The notes under the pieces were generated by a model. The model was not told the DNA's origin, ran no database searches, and worked only from the letters and a program-made list of their open reading frames with translations. Shown here in pieces: positions 45,528 to 55,166 of a stretch of 56,305 bases of DNA; the first letter of the stretch is position 1, and the number at the start of each line of letters is the position of its first letter. This DNA comes from SAR202 cluster bacterium (GTDB taxonomy: Bacteria; Chloroflexota; Dehalococcoidia; Lucifugimonadales; Lucifugimonadaceae), in the NCBI GenBank assembly GCA_008373165.1, contig RQOU01000118.1, positions 1-56,305 of the forward strand, written 5' to 3'. The position numbers and the translations under genes were made by a program.

Positions 45528-46808
45528 CTGCTCGTCAATGGAAAAACCTGTAATCAATTCAGGCCATCTGAATAGCGATAGAGCTATTGCGAGCAAACCA
45601 ACCACAGCGTACCCAGTGATAGTCACAGGTACACCATACTGTTCGATTAGCCAGCCACCGATCACCATTCCCATGGGTAGAGCATAAACAGCGAGCATCC
45701 TCACGCCCATCACGCGGCCTCTCATCTCAAACTTGGCAAAAGTTAAAAGCACGACAGACATGGTAATCATACAAAAACTAACTGAAGCCCCGATAAGGGC
45801 GAGTGCTGGCAAGCCCCACGTATTCGACTGAGTTTGTGCGAAAAAAATTAAAAGTACGTGCCAGACGATCATAGCCAGCATCATAAAACGTTCAGGACGA
45901 GAAAACTTTACTACTGCAGCCATCAACAATGACCCAAATAATGCTCCAGCCGCAAAAGTGGCAACCATCACGGCGAGCCCATTTTCATCGTGACCGTACA
46001 CATCCCTAGCCACTACTGGCAACAGACCGTTAGTAAATGGAAACGCAGTGGCATTGACTAAAAAAGCGAGGAACATAATTGGCTGAAGGGCCGACGAATT
46101 CATGATGTATTTCATGCCCTGCCTCATATCAGTTAGTGGATTCATGCGTTTATTGATCTGCAAAGTTGAAGGAACTGATCTGATACCTAAACCAAAAAAA
46201 ACGCTGAACGTGTAAAACAAACTCACAGCAGTGAGGGCCCATCCAAGTCCTAAGCGCGACAGTAAAGTCGCACCTAAGAGAGCCCCAACAATTCGTGCGG
46301 AGTCTTGCGTTGTTCGAGCAAAACCGGATGCATTCATCAACAATCGGCGCGGCACCGTGTCCGCAATCAAAGATTGGCGCAGTACATTATCCGCAGGCCT
46401 TAATAACCCGCTGAATCCTGCAACAATAAACACATGCCAAGGTTGAATCGAACCAGTGACGGCAAAGACCAGTAACACCATCGACGATATACCTGTGCCG
46501 ATACGAAGCGAAATCAACATCAGTTTTCTATTCATTCGATCAGCAATTACACCAATTAAGGGTGCGGTAATGGTTCCGGAAAACCGCAGGGCACCCAGTA
46601 ATCCGACCAAGAACGGCGAATCCGTAGCGACCAAAATGTACCACCCCAGGATCAGAGTTTCCATTTCTGATCCCCAGGTATTCATAGCGTCAGCAGACCA
46701 CTGGAATCTGAAGCTTCTAATACGAAATGCAGATAAAACGGATCTTGGACCAGATGCGTTATTATCTGAAGAGTTCCCACTGGACTTGCTAGATCTGTCA
46801 GCTACCAT
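45522..46808 (-). CDS. MFS transporter, MFS_3/macrolide-efflux-like
   Basis: A 428-residue 12-TM protein. A hydrophilic Ser-rich N-terminus precedes SFRFQWSADAMNTWGSEMETLILGWYILV. The motif A loop reads GVIADRMNRKLMLISLRIG. The pattern resembles the EntS/macrolide efflux branch of MFS exporters (PF05977/PF07690). Substrate is unknown. Its 5' end is only about 27 bp from the divergent DUF192 start, so its true start may lie further in, or the promoters overlap. Confidence 0.85.
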   Translation of the reverse strand: MVADRSSKSSGNSSDNNASGPRSVLSAFRIRSFRFQWSADAMNTWGSEMETLILGWYILVATDSPFLVGLLGALRFSGTITAPLIGVIADRMNRKLMLISLRIGTGISSMVLLVFAVTGSIQPWHVFIVAGFSGLLRPADNVLRQSLIADTVPRRLLMNASGFARTTQDSARIVGALLGATLLSRLGLGWALTAVSLFYTFSVFFGLGIRSVPSTLQINKRMNPLTDMRQGMKYIMNSSALQPIMFLAFLVNATAFPFTNGLLPVVARDVYGHDENGLAVMVATFAAGALFGSLLMAAVVKFSRPERFMMLAMIVWHVLLIFFAQTQSNTWGLPALALIGASVSFCMITMSVVLLTFAKFEMRGRVMGVRMLAVYALPMGMVIGGWLIEQYGVPVTITGYAVVGLLAIALSLFRWPELITGFSIDEQK

Positions 46809-46835
46809 CGATTCGTGATTATTTCTCCAAAAAAG

Positions 46836-47426
46836 ATGACGGTCGCAACGTTCATATGCATAGCACTATTTACGCTCACCGTTTTAGCAGCTTGTCAATC
46901 AGTCGAAGATAGATACCCTTCGCCAAAGTTCCTAAATTCCAAAGATTGTCAGGATTTACAACACGGTGTTTTACCAGTAATCGACCTGTTTATTTCAAAA
47001 TCCAACGGTGAGCAAGATATTACTTTACAGGTCGAGGTAGCAGATGAGCCTTCTGAACGAAAACAAGGTCTTATGTGCCGGGAATCAATCCCATCAGAGA
47101 CTGGAATGCTATTCACATATGACTCGGACAATTCAAGTGGTTTCTGGATGTACAACACATACACTGCAATCGATATTCTATTCGTCGATTCTTACGGTCA
47201 GGTAGCCGATATGATCAAAATGTCACCCTGCCCAAGACAAACGTTACATCCGGTGGAGGGAGATGAAGAGTGGAAAATAAGGTGCATGTCAGAAGCCCAA
47301 GCATATGTTCCCGCAAAATCTTGGCGTTCCACATTAGAACTCCCGGCTGGCTGGCTTTCTGAAAAATCGCTCGATGACCCAGTGAAATCGATATCCAAAA
47401 TCGACTGGTCAAATCCAACCAACTAG
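46836..47426 (+). CDS. DUF192 domain lipoprotein
   Basis: About 196 residues. A signal sequence with lipobox VLAACQ ends at about Cys19. The body is a DUF192 domain: VEVADEPSERKQGLMCRE, ETGMLFTYDSDNSSGFWMYNTYTAIDILFVDSYGQV and a late EAQAYVPAKSW. DUF192 proteins are secreted small-domain proteins of unknown function. Most lack the Cys pair PCPRQT...IRCMSE seen here, which could form a disulfide. The ATG at 46836 is chosen; a GTG at 46815 would lengthen the N-terminus. It lies 36 bp before the iPGM-like gene. Confidence 0.82.
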   Translation: MTVATFICIALFTLTVLAACQSVEDRYPSPKFLNSKDCQDLQHGVLPVIDLFISKSNGEQDITLQVEVADEPSERKQGLMCRESIPSETGMLFTYDSDNSSGFWMYNTYTAIDILFVDSYGQVADMIKMSPCPRQTLHPVEGDEEWKIRCMSEAQAYVPAKSWRSTLELPAGWLSEKSLDDPVKSISKIDWSNPTN

Positions 47427-47462
47427 TTACAAATAATCAAGCAGGTAAAGAGCACGCAAAAA

Positions 47463-49436
47463 TTGTCACCAAGAAAACATAAAGTGGTTCTAGCTGTTAC
47501 AGACGGCCTTGGCTTCAATAGGTCTAGTACAAGGAAAATCGTCGCCAAAGCCTGGGCACAACTTCACATTAATGATCGACAACGGTTGGAAAATGCCGCA
47601 CTAAGGATCAACCGTAATTCCAATTGGGGAAGCACCCTCCTATATCCAGTCAGCGTCGAAAGTATAGCTCCCAACACGTCGACCTCTGAAGCTTGTAAAT
47701 GGATAAGTGATATACAACGCGCTAAGCACTTCTTAAGTAAAGACTTAGTCGAGCGCATCTATACCCTAGTCGAATCTGTAGCAGACTCAGAAAGATACGT
47801 CCCTTGGGCATCCGGATCTCGCAACCTAAGTGAGCTCCGCAACAAAAACCTATCATTCCCTACCAGTGCGTCAGGGATATGGGTCGGTTTTGAAAACCTT
47901 GAGCCCACAATACAAGGCAATTCTGAAACGGGGCATCAACAGATTGGGAATAATAGCCTGGCTCCACAACTACCACTCGAGATTACCAAATCCATAGATT
48001 CAGGATCCTTTTTTGAGAATCGGGCCCTTAATGCCGTGATTGGAAAGGCAAAAAAAAGATCTGCGAAAATTAACTTCTGTTTCCTGCTGTCGGGCGTAGG
48101 CGGTGACGATGGACGGGTACATAGTGCATGGAATCACCTCGAGGCATTTTTAAAACTTGTATTCGAAATATACGAGTTGCCAGCGAGTCAAGTCCAAATG
48201 CAGGCCATCTTGGATGGACGAGATTCAGATATACATAGTTCAATAAACAAGAAATTTAACTCAGGAGATTTCCTTGGACGCCTTGAAAATCTATTAGATG
48301 AATACGATGCACGTGAGTCGTTAGCGTGGGTTATCGGACGATCGACAGCAATGGATCGGGATTACAGGGAATCTGCTGCTAAAACAGACTTCGATCTCCT
48401 CTCAGGCAAAGCTGCACATACAGTCTCGAGCTTCAATGAGATACGAAAAATAATTGCTAAATCACACGCTAATGGAAAAACAGATCAAGATATACCGTCA
48501 ATCTGCCTGACGCGAAGTGATGGCACAAAGCCGGTTTTATCCAAAGGAGACGCATTTATCAATCTCAATTTCAGGTCAGACCGCCAACGTTCTAAAATCG
48601 GTTTTCTAGCTGGTGCAGGTTCTCTTCTCAAATCCGAGGGGGAAGCACGCGACAGGCCTTGGAATGGATCATGGATCGAGCACAATCTCAATCTTGACAT
48701 ATGCACAATCGCTGAATACCACCCTGATTTCGAGAGAAAATACAAAGTATCAGTGGCATTCCCTACCCAACCACATCCCGATAACTTCCTAGCTCTGTGG
48801 AAGGATACCGTCGGATCAGATGAATACACCCTAATTGCTGAAAGCGTTAAATCGTCTCACATGGGTTATTTTTTTCGAGGACGACGAGAGGAACCAACAT
48901 TTAACACCAAAGAGATTCGTCTCATCACTGCATCCCATGGGCAGGAGGATGGGGTGCAATCCGACACTGATTTCTATTTGCACCCGGCCATGCGAACAAA
49001 AGAGATAACGGCACACGTGTTAAAAACTATTGAGTCCGGCACCTCCCGCCTTATCTGTTGCAACATTGCAGCTCCAGACATGGTCGGCCACTTACTCCCC
49101 ACTAGATACGAAGAGGCCAAAATTGCGTATCGTGCAGCAGCAGATGCTTTGGTGGAAATCGCCGCTGTATCCGAAAAATTCGGGCTGCACATGTTAATCA
49201 CTTCGGATCACGGTAATATCGAAGATGACACTTCGGCACATTCGGCAAACGACGTGCTAACAACCGTGATCCGAGCGGGCGGAACCAAATTTAACGCCGT
49301 AATTCCAATATTCCAGGCAAGACTTTTTGATATAGGACCCACATTATTCGAGCTAATGGGTGTAGAGCAAAATAATCGAAAATTTCCTGTAGAAAAAGAA
49401 GAGTTTGCTGGAAGGCCACTGATTAAATTTAAATAG
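47463..49436 (+). CDS. Long divergent 2,3-bisphosphoglycerate-independent phosphoglycerate mutase-like protein
   Basis: 657 residues, against about 510 for standard GpmI. Active-site positions are recognisable in order: TDGLG, catalytic Ser in QGNSETGHQQIG, GRVHSAWNH, ILDGRDSD, GRSTAMDRDYR, NLNFRSDRQR, ESVKSSHMGYFF, PDMVGHLLP, TSDHGNIED and AHSAND. All metal and phosphate ligands I can align are kept. Extra length lies mainly between DGLG and GNSETGH (about 100 residues). It may be the cell's phosphoglycerate mutase or a relative with another substrate. The start is TTG without a strong ribosome site. Confidence 0.8.
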   Translation: MSPRKHKVVLAVTDGLGFNRSSTRKIVAKAWAQLHINDRQRLENAALRINRNSNWGSTLLYPVSVESIAPNTSTSEACKWISDIQRAKHFLSKDLVERIYTLVESVADSERYVPWASGSRNLSELRNKNLSFPTSASGIWVGFENLEPTIQGNSETGHQQIGNNSLAPQLPLEITKSIDSGSFFENRALNAVIGKAKKRSAKINFCFLLSGVGGDDGRVHSAWNHLEAFLKLVFEIYELPASQVQMQAILDGRDSDIHSSINKKFNSGDFLGRLENLLDEYDARESLAWVIGRSTAMDRDYRESAAKTDFDLLSGKAAHTVSSFNEIRKIIAKSHANGKTDQDIPSICLTRSDGTKPVLSKGDAFINLNFRSDRQRSKIGFLAGAGSLLKSEGEARDRPWNGSWIEHNLNLDICTIAEYHPDFERKYKVSVAFPTQPHPDNFLALWKDTVGSDEYTLIAESVKSSHMGYFFRGRREEPTFNTKEIRLITASHGQEDGVQSDTDFYLHPAMRTKEITAHVLKTIESGTSRLICCNIAAPDMVGHLLPTRYEEAKIAYRAAADALVEIAAVSEKFGLHMLITSDHGNIEDDTSAHSANDVLTTVIRAGGTKFNAVIPIFQARLFDIGPTLFELMGVEQNNRKFPVEKEEFAGRPLIKFK

Positions 49437-49547
49437 TTAGCTGTTCATGCCTATCCAAATGATGAACCTAGATTCCTAGTATCCAAATCTCGTAACTGAC
49501 CAACCAATGGGAAGCGAATCGTATTTCAACCTCATGCCCCTAGGCTC

Positions 49548-50318
49548 CTACCACGCGATTTCTCCGCCATCAATTACAAGCTCTATACCAGTAACCCACG
49601 ATGATTCGTCCGACGCTAGGTAAAGAATCCCGTAAGCGATATCCATGGGCAACCCAAGACGACCCAAAGGAGTCATATTCAAACGAGCTTCTCTAATTTC
49701 TTGCTGTGAATGAATATCAAGAGTCATAGGTGTATCAGTAAACCCTGGATGCACCGAGTTCACTCGGATATTGTCCTTTGCATACTGAACCGCTGCCGCC
49801 TTACTGAATGTGCGAGCCGCTCCCTTAGATGCATGATAGGCAGCCCCGGCGGGAGATCCCACGATGCCAAAAATTGATGAGACATTTACAACTGACCCAC
49901 CACCATTCTTACGCATCTCTGGAATGGCCGTCTTAGTACCTAGCATTACAGCAGTAGAATTAACGGAGAACACAGTGTCCCAATTCTCAACAACTGTATC
50001 CTCAACAGTCGCCCTACCTTTAACCCCAGACATACCAGCATTGTTAACCACAACGTCAAGGCGTCCCCATTTATTCATGATCTCAGAGCAAATTGCAATC
50101 CACTGACTCTCCGAAGTCACATCGACTTTTCGGTACAAAGCGACTTCACCGGACTGGTTGAGTTCGGACTCAAGCGCAACACCTTTATCATCATCAATAT
50201 CTGCTATCACAACCTTTGCCCCTTCCGTGACAAAAAGCCTAGATGTGGCTTCTCCTATTCCTGAAGCCCCACCTGTGACAATAGCGGTCTTACCCTCAAG
50301 TCTGTTGCCTGTTGGCAT
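49548..50318 (-). CDS. SDR family NAD(P)-dependent oxidoreductase
   Basis: About 256 residues, a classical short-chain dehydrogenase. The nucleotide motif is VTGGASGIGEATSRL, followed by DIDD after beta-2 (favouring NAD over NADP), VNNAGMSG, the catalytic Ser in NVSSIFG, YHASK and HPGFTDTPM. It ends with GIELVIDGG. The ATG at 50318 has AAAGGA 7 bp upstream and is preferred to a TTG two codons earlier. It follows the second enolase-superfamily gene on the same strand (40-bp gap), so it may act on that enzyme's product or substrate. Confidence 0.9.
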   Translation of the reverse strand: MPTGNRLEGKTAIVTGGASGIGEATSRLFVTEGAKVVIADIDDDKGVALESELNQSGEVALYRKVDVTSESQWIAICSEIMNKWGRLDVVVNNAGMSGVKGRATVEDTVVENWDTVFSVNSTAVMLGTKTAIPEMRKNGGGSVVNVSSIFGIVGSPAGAAYHASKGAARTFSKAAAVQYAKDNIRVNSVHPGFTDTPMTLDIHSQQEIREARLNMTPLGRLGLPMDIAYGILYLASDESSWVTGIELVIDGGEIAW

Positions 50319-50358
50319 AGTCAAATCCTTTTGTTAAATCTCAAATCACCTACAACAA

Positions 50359-51471
50359 TTATTCGTCAACAACATTATGTTTTAACGCATCTGGGCTAAT
50401 TTCCAAGCCTAGACCAGGCCTGTCATCAAAAGGCCTCCAAGTCCCGCCTTCATAAGGAGGAACCTCTGTCCACCACACACTATTACTTTGCTCTTCAGCC
50501 CCTAGAACTTCTACAACTTTAAGATTAGGTGTAGCCATCGCACAGTGGAGATGAACGAGCGACACAGCATGAGGTGCAACCGGCAAATTAAACGCATCTG
50601 CCATAGCGGCCACTTTCATCCATTCCGTGATCCCTGTGACACGATGAACATCAGGTTGAACGATATCTACAGCCCCGGCAAGCAGCAAATCTCTGAAACC
50701 ATATTTTGTGTACTCATGCTCACCGGTCGCAACAGGAATAGTAGTAGCTTGAGAAACCCGTGCTAGCCCAGGGATATCATCAGCTAAAACAGGTTCTTCG
50801 AACCATGCCACATCGAACTGCTCAAATATTTGAGACATCTTTATTGCCTGTTTGGCGTAATATCCGTTATTAGCATCAACATATATCTCAACATCATCAC
50901 CCACTGCTTCTCGCACAGCAGAAAGGCGTTCAATATCCTCACGCTCAGACCGGCCAAAGTCTTTAGCAACCTTCATTTTGACACGAGGTATTCCACGTTC
51001 CACGTAACCCGTTTGTTCGGCCACCAATTCAGCTTCAGAATAATTAGTCCAGCCACCTGAGCCATATATAGGTACACTCTCGTGGGCTGGGCCGAGCAGT
51101 CGGTAAATCGGTTGATTCAGAATCTTACCCTTCAAATCCCACAAGGCTATGTCAATGGCGGCTATAGCCTGGAACGCTATACCCTTTCTACCGAATCCTC
51201 GAACACGCCAGAACATATCCTGCCAAAGTTTTTCAATCATAAACGGATCCTGACCTACAAGGACCCCGCTTAAGTTCTGATGAATGACCTCTCGAATAGC
51301 CCGCTGGCCAGGAGCCATCCCAAGTCCGATCGGTCCTTCGTCCGTGTGGATATGTACGAACAATTGGCTGCGACCCTTCGTACCAGAAGGAATAGGCGGG
51401 ATCGTCGCATCCTGCACGACAAACCCATTGGGGTCATAAAGCAACGTGGTTTTGATTTCAGTAATTTTCAT
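50359..51471 (-). CDS. Mandelate racemase/muconate lactonizing enzyme family protein (enolase superfamily), copy B
   Basis: A 370-residue enolase-superfamily protein. It has the standard KxK motif in RVKMKVAKDFGR. The metal ligands are in VDANNGYY (Asp), WFEEPV (Glu) and VATGEHEY (Glu). QPDVHRVTG (Asp) and APHAVSLVHLH (His) give the mandelate racemase-type His-Asp dyad. A C-terminal DRPGLGLEI marks sugar-acid dehydratase relatives. It shares fold and subgroup with the gene at 44386 but is clearly different in sequence and in the KxK motif. It is likely co-transcribed with the SDR gene. Substrate is unknown. Confidence 0.88.
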   Translation of the reverse strand: MKITEIKTTLLYDPNGFVVQDATIPPIPSGTKGRSQLFVHIHTDEGPIGLGMAPGQRAIREVIHQNLSGVLVGQDPFMIEKLWQDMFWRVRGFGRKGIAFQAIAAIDIALWDLKGKILNQPIYRLLGPAHESVPIYGSGGWTNYSEAELVAEQTGYVERGIPRVKMKVAKDFGRSEREDIERLSAVREAVGDDVEIYVDANNGYYAKQAIKMSQIFEQFDVAWFEEPVLADDIPGLARVSQATTIPVATGEHEYTKYGFRDLLLAGAVDIVQPDVHRVTGITEWMKVAAMADAFNLPVAPHAVSLVHLHCAMATPNLKVVEVLGAEEQSNSVWWTEVPPYEGGTWRPFDDRPGLGLEISPDALKHNVVDE

Positions 51472-51655
51472 TGCAACCCACCCACATAAAAGTAATGTAA
51501 GAGCGACAGATTACCTCTCATACGGCACATTTGGTACAAGCATCCAACATTATTTGGATACCTCAAGTGTGTAATTAGCAATACACTTGTTGCGCCTTGA
51601 ACTTAATCTTTTCATCAGAGATCCCGCAATCTCACCTGAACCACGATACTTACCG

Positions 51656-52936
51656 ATGAAGACTGAAAATTCTTCAAGCCCAAAGTCGCGAACAAAAAAA
51701 GTTTTCTATGGGTGGTGGGTGTCACTTGCCGGAGCTGCAAATATGTTTGTCAGCTCCGGACCAACATTCCAAGCTGCGAGCACTCTTTTCCGAGCGATAG
51801 AAGATGAATTTGGATGGTCACGGGCGATCGTGACAGGTGTTGCGTCTTTTGGCAGATTCGGAGGTGCACTGCTTGGGCCCATAGAGGGCTGGATGACTGA
51901 TAAGTTTGGAACCGGAAAGATGGTTCTCCTCGGATTCACTCTCGGTGGTTTCGGGTTGATCTTTTATTCTCAACTACAAGGGCCGATTCAATATTATGTA
52001 ACATACTTCGTGATCTCTTTGGGATTTTCTATAGGCGGGTTTGTGCCATCAATGGCAGCGGTGAATGCATGGATGCCACATCGCAGAGCAACGGCCATGT
52101 CCATCGTGATAGGCGGCTCAAGCCTCAGCGCCTTATTATTGCCGGCTATAGTTTGGGGAATCACCACCCACGGATGGCGCGAAACTACATTGGTGATGGG
52201 GATTATTTCATTAGCATGCGGTCCCCCTCTAGCTTACATATCCGGCAAGAGAGCTCCAGCATACGAAGACCTAGACGCTGAAATATCCGACTCAGACACT
52301 GATAGTGACCAAGAAAAAACAAACTCCATAGCACAGCACGATTTCACAGCAAAAGAAGCCCTGCATACTCGTGGATTCTGGGCTTTGGCTATTACTCATA
52401 TGCTCACAAATTTGTCAGTGGGAACGATTTCCGCACACTTATATTTTCAATTGACAGACAAGAGTAGCGTCAACCTATCCGATGCGACTGCGGCTACGGT
52501 AATACCGATCATGGGACTTACCCAATTCACCTTTCAAATAATAGGAGGATACACCGGAGACAGAATCAGTAAGCGTATCCTGCTACCACCTCTTTTACTA
52601 ACGCAGGCGGCATCTTTAGTTGTACTGGCTCATGCAACAAATTATTTCGGAGCATTGATATTCGCCCTGTTGTGGGGGCTTGGCTTCGGCGCAAGGACCC
52701 CGATGCTCCATGCACTTCGAGGTGAATTCTTTGGGCGAAAACATTTCGGTGTAATCTTAGGAATGTCAGCATTCCCTATGGCTGTAGGAATGATGGTCAC
52801 ACCAGTAATCGTTGGGTGGGTTTTCGATCGTACGGGAACATACGAAACTTCTTTTTATGTACTAGCCTTAGCTTGCCTCATCGCTACAGTCACAATTTTG
52901 CTGGCCACAAAACCTGCTAACCCCGAGCACCGATAA
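51656..52936 (+). CDS. MFS transporter, monocarboxylate/oxalate-formate-type
   Basis: About 426 residues with 12 TM segments. It begins with a short Ser/Lys-rich tail, then VFYGWWVSLAGAANMFVSSGP, typical of the OFA/MCT-like MFS branch. The loop GWMTDKFGTGKMVLLGF is motif A, and the central loop is acidic (DAEISDSDTDSDQE). Monocarboxylates or other organic anions are family substrates; the actual one is unknown. The ATG at 51656 gives the usual N-terminus. A TTG at 51587 would add 23 residues and overlap the divergent promoter area of the enolase-superfamily gene. Confidence 0.85.
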   Translation: MKTENSSSPKSRTKKVFYGWWVSLAGAANMFVSSGPTFQAASTLFRAIEDEFGWSRAIVTGVASFGRFGGALLGPIEGWMTDKFGTGKMVLLGFTLGGFGLIFYSQLQGPIQYYVTYFVISLGFSIGGFVPSMAAVNAWMPHRRATAMSIVIGGSSLSALLLPAIVWGITTHGWRETTLVMGIISLACGPPLAYISGKRAPAYEDLDAEISDSDTDSDQEKTNSIAQHDFTAKEALHTRGFWALAITHMLTNLSVGTISAHLYFQLTDKSSVNLSDATAATVIPIMGLTQFTFQIIGGYTGDRISKRILLPPLLLTQAASLVVLAHATNYFGALIFALLWGLGFGARTPMLHALRGEFFGRKHFGVILGMSAFPMAVGMMVTPVIVGWVFDRTGTYETSFYVLALACLIATVTILLATKPANPEHR

Positions 52937-53097
52937 CAAACCATCATTAACAGCACTATTTAGCTTAATAACTGATACGCAATAAGAGTTTTCAAGTTCG
53001 CCTGACTTCCAATCCGGGTCAGCACGCGTAGAATTAACGTGTTTAAACAATTTCCATTTTGGATTCAGACGGCGCTACTTATCCATAAAGAGTTTCA

Positions 53098-54732
53098 ATG
53101 CGAAAAATTGATGACATCGCAATCGACATGGGTCTCGATCCTGACAAACTCGAACCTTATGGACACGATAAGGCGAAGGTTCCGCTTGATGCATTCCCTA
53201 ACGTAGATGATAAGGCAAAATTAATTGTAATCACTGCAATCACGCCAACTCCTGCAGGTGAAGGAAAATCCACCACCGCAGTTGGCCTGGTGCAGGGTCT
53301 TGCGAAGATCGGCAAAAAACCGGTTTTGACAATCCGACAGCCATCTCTCGGGCCAGTGTTTGGGCACAAAGGCGGAGGAACTGGTGGAGGAAAATCAACA
53401 GTTGAGCCAGCTGTGGATGTCAACCTCCACTTTACCGGTGACTTCCATGCCATCGAATCAGCCCACAATCTGCTTGCTGCTATGGTTGACAATGCCGTTT
53501 TTAGAAACTCTATAGAAGGATTCGATGCATCCGGGGTTACATGGCGACGCGTTACCGATGCAGAAGATCGAGCATTGCGCACAATCATGACTGGTGGAGG
53601 CGGAAGGCTCAACGGTCCCGTACGTGAAACCGGATTCGATATCAATGCTGCGTCGGAAATAATGGCAATTTGCTCTCTCGCAGAATCATATAGCGATCTC
53701 AGAGATCGCATTGGAGATATCGTCGTAGGTTGGAAAAGAGACCGTAAGACACCAGTCACAGCCCGCGAAATCAATGCCGTGGGATCAATCATGGCTCTGT
53801 TGCGAGATGCAATAAAACCAAATCTTGTACAAACCTCCGAGGGACAGCCAGCAATTGTTCACATGGGACCTTTCGGCAATATAGCCCACGGCTGCTCATC
53901 CATCCTTGCGGATAACCTCGCTATGAATTGCGGTGATTACGTAGTGACAGAGGCAGGTTTCGGAGCAGATCTTGGGTTTGAAAAATTCATGGACATCAAG
54001 GTACGGCAAGGAGGTCCAGAACCTTCACTCGCAGTCATAGTTACAACAATACGCGGACTCAAATGGCATGGAGGCGTAACAATCAGTGAGATGGAATCCC
54101 CAAATCCTGAAGCCGTACGCAAAGGATCGGAAAATCTAAAGAACGCTTTACGCATTGTGAATATGTACGGCTTGCAGGCGGTGGTCGCAATCAACAGATT
54201 TCCTACTGATTCCAAAGACGAAGTGACGATGGTGAAAGAGGTAGCGAAAAGTGCCGGTGCTTTCAGCGTTCAAGAAGCTGACGGATTCATGTCCGGTGGT
54301 GATGGGATGACAGACCTCGCTACTGCAGTTGTAGAAGCTGCCAATCAACCCACCGAAGTTAAACTACTGTACGAAGACAAAGATTCATTTTTCGATAAAG
54401 TGGAATACCTGGCCAAATCCCTTTACCTATCGAGAGATGTAACCTGGGGACCAATGACCAAAACTACAGCACGACGATTCGCCGACAACGGTTGGAACTT
54501 CCCCGTGTGCATGGCGAAGACTCACCTCTCCATATCCGCCGACCCAAAGTTAAAAGGTGCTCCGACCGGCCATACACTACCGATCAGGGAACTACGTATT
54601 CTTGCTGGAGCTCGTCAAATCGTAGCTCTAGCTGGCGATATCATCACCTTGCCGGGGCTTCCATCTCAACCCAATGCGTGGGATATTGACCTTGATAATG
54701 ACAACAAAATAACTGGAATACTAAGCACCTAA
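53098..54732 (+). CDS. fhs: Formate-tetrahydrofolate ligase
   Basis: A 544-residue FTHFS of typical length. The ATP-binding loop is TPTPAGEGKSTTAVGL near residue 64-79. It is followed by RQPSLGPVFGHKGGGTGGGKS, a formate/THF-binding segment, then FTGDFHAIESAHNLLAAMVDN and EAGFGADLGFEKFMDIK. It activates formate onto THF with ATP. Together with folD at 24718 the one-carbon branch from formate to methylene-THF is complete in this window. It stands alone with 161 bp upstream, where no motif was recognised. Confidence 0.96.
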   Translation: MRKIDDIAIDMGLDPDKLEPYGHDKAKVPLDAFPNVDDKAKLIVITAITPTPAGEGKSTTAVGLVQGLAKIGKKPVLTIRQPSLGPVFGHKGGGTGGGKSTVEPAVDVNLHFTGDFHAIESAHNLLAAMVDNAVFRNSIEGFDASGVTWRRVTDAEDRALRTIMTGGGGRLNGPVRETGFDINAASEIMAICSLAESYSDLRDRIGDIVVGWKRDRKTPVTAREINAVGSIMALLRDAIKPNLVQTSEGQPAIVHMGPFGNIAHGCSSILADNLAMNCGDYVVTEAGFGADLGFEKFMDIKVRQGGPEPSLAVIVTTIRGLKWHGGVTISEMESPNPEAVRKGSENLKNALRIVNMYGLQAVVAINRFPTDSKDEVTMVKEVAKSAGAFSVQEADGFMSGGDGMTDLATAVVEAANQPTEVKLLYEDKDSFFDKVEYLAKSLYLSRDVTWGPMTKTTARRFADNGWNFPVCMAKTHLSISADPKLKGAPTGHTLPIRELRILAGARQIVALAGDIITLPGLPSQPNAWDIDLDNDNKITGILST

Positions 54733-54776
54733 GTAATTATTCCCGAGCCAAACACTTCTGATAACCGAGACACAAC

Positions 54777-55115
54777 ATGACATCTGAATCCCAGCCTGCA
54801 TTTACCTGTAAAGTGTGCGCAAATGTCCTAGAACCACGTTTCTTACCATCAGCACCTCCAAGCTGTCCAAGCTGCGGAGCAGACATGGCGCCCAATCAGG
54901 CTGCCATCGACGCTCAATTGACCGTGTTTTGCCCATCCTGCCACGCGAAAAACAGCGTATATGAACACGATAATTGCTCCAGTTGCGGAGCAGCATGGGG
55001 CAATTGGTCTGGCAGTGAAGCAGTCGAGCAGGCACCCGAGTCAGCTATAGAGAACGATCGCGTTCTATACAAATCCTCACGTGGACCCGAAGGCGGAACT
55101 ACCCCACGTTGGTGA
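54777..55115 (+). CDS. Double zinc-ribbon protein
   Basis: 112 residues with eight cysteines in two zinc-ribbon units: CKVC...CPSCG (about residues 9-36) and CPSCH...CSSCGAAW (about 57-79). The linker is Ala/Gln-rich, and the C-terminal tail is Ser/Glu-rich and probably disordered. No membrane segment is seen, so it is not an obvious signalling receptor. The function is unknown; a nucleic-acid or protein-binding adaptor is the usual guess for such ribbons. It follows fhs after 44 bp and may share its transcript. Confidence 0.8.
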   Translation: MTSESQPAFTCKVCANVLEPRFLPSAPPSCPSCGADMAPNQAAIDAQLTVFCPSCHAKNSVYEHDNCSSCGAAWGNWSGSEAVEQAPESAIENDRVLYKSSRGPEGGTTPRW

Positions 55116-55166
55116 GCTGAGGGCACCTAAGACACTCAATCCTTCTTATTTAAACCAGACTAAAAT

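Noticed and set aside
53157-53792. A 211-codon open frame antisense to fhs
   Set aside because: It lies fully inside the strongly supported fhs gene, in a frame kept open by that gene's codon use; its translation is Pro/Ser/Thr-rich with no family motif.
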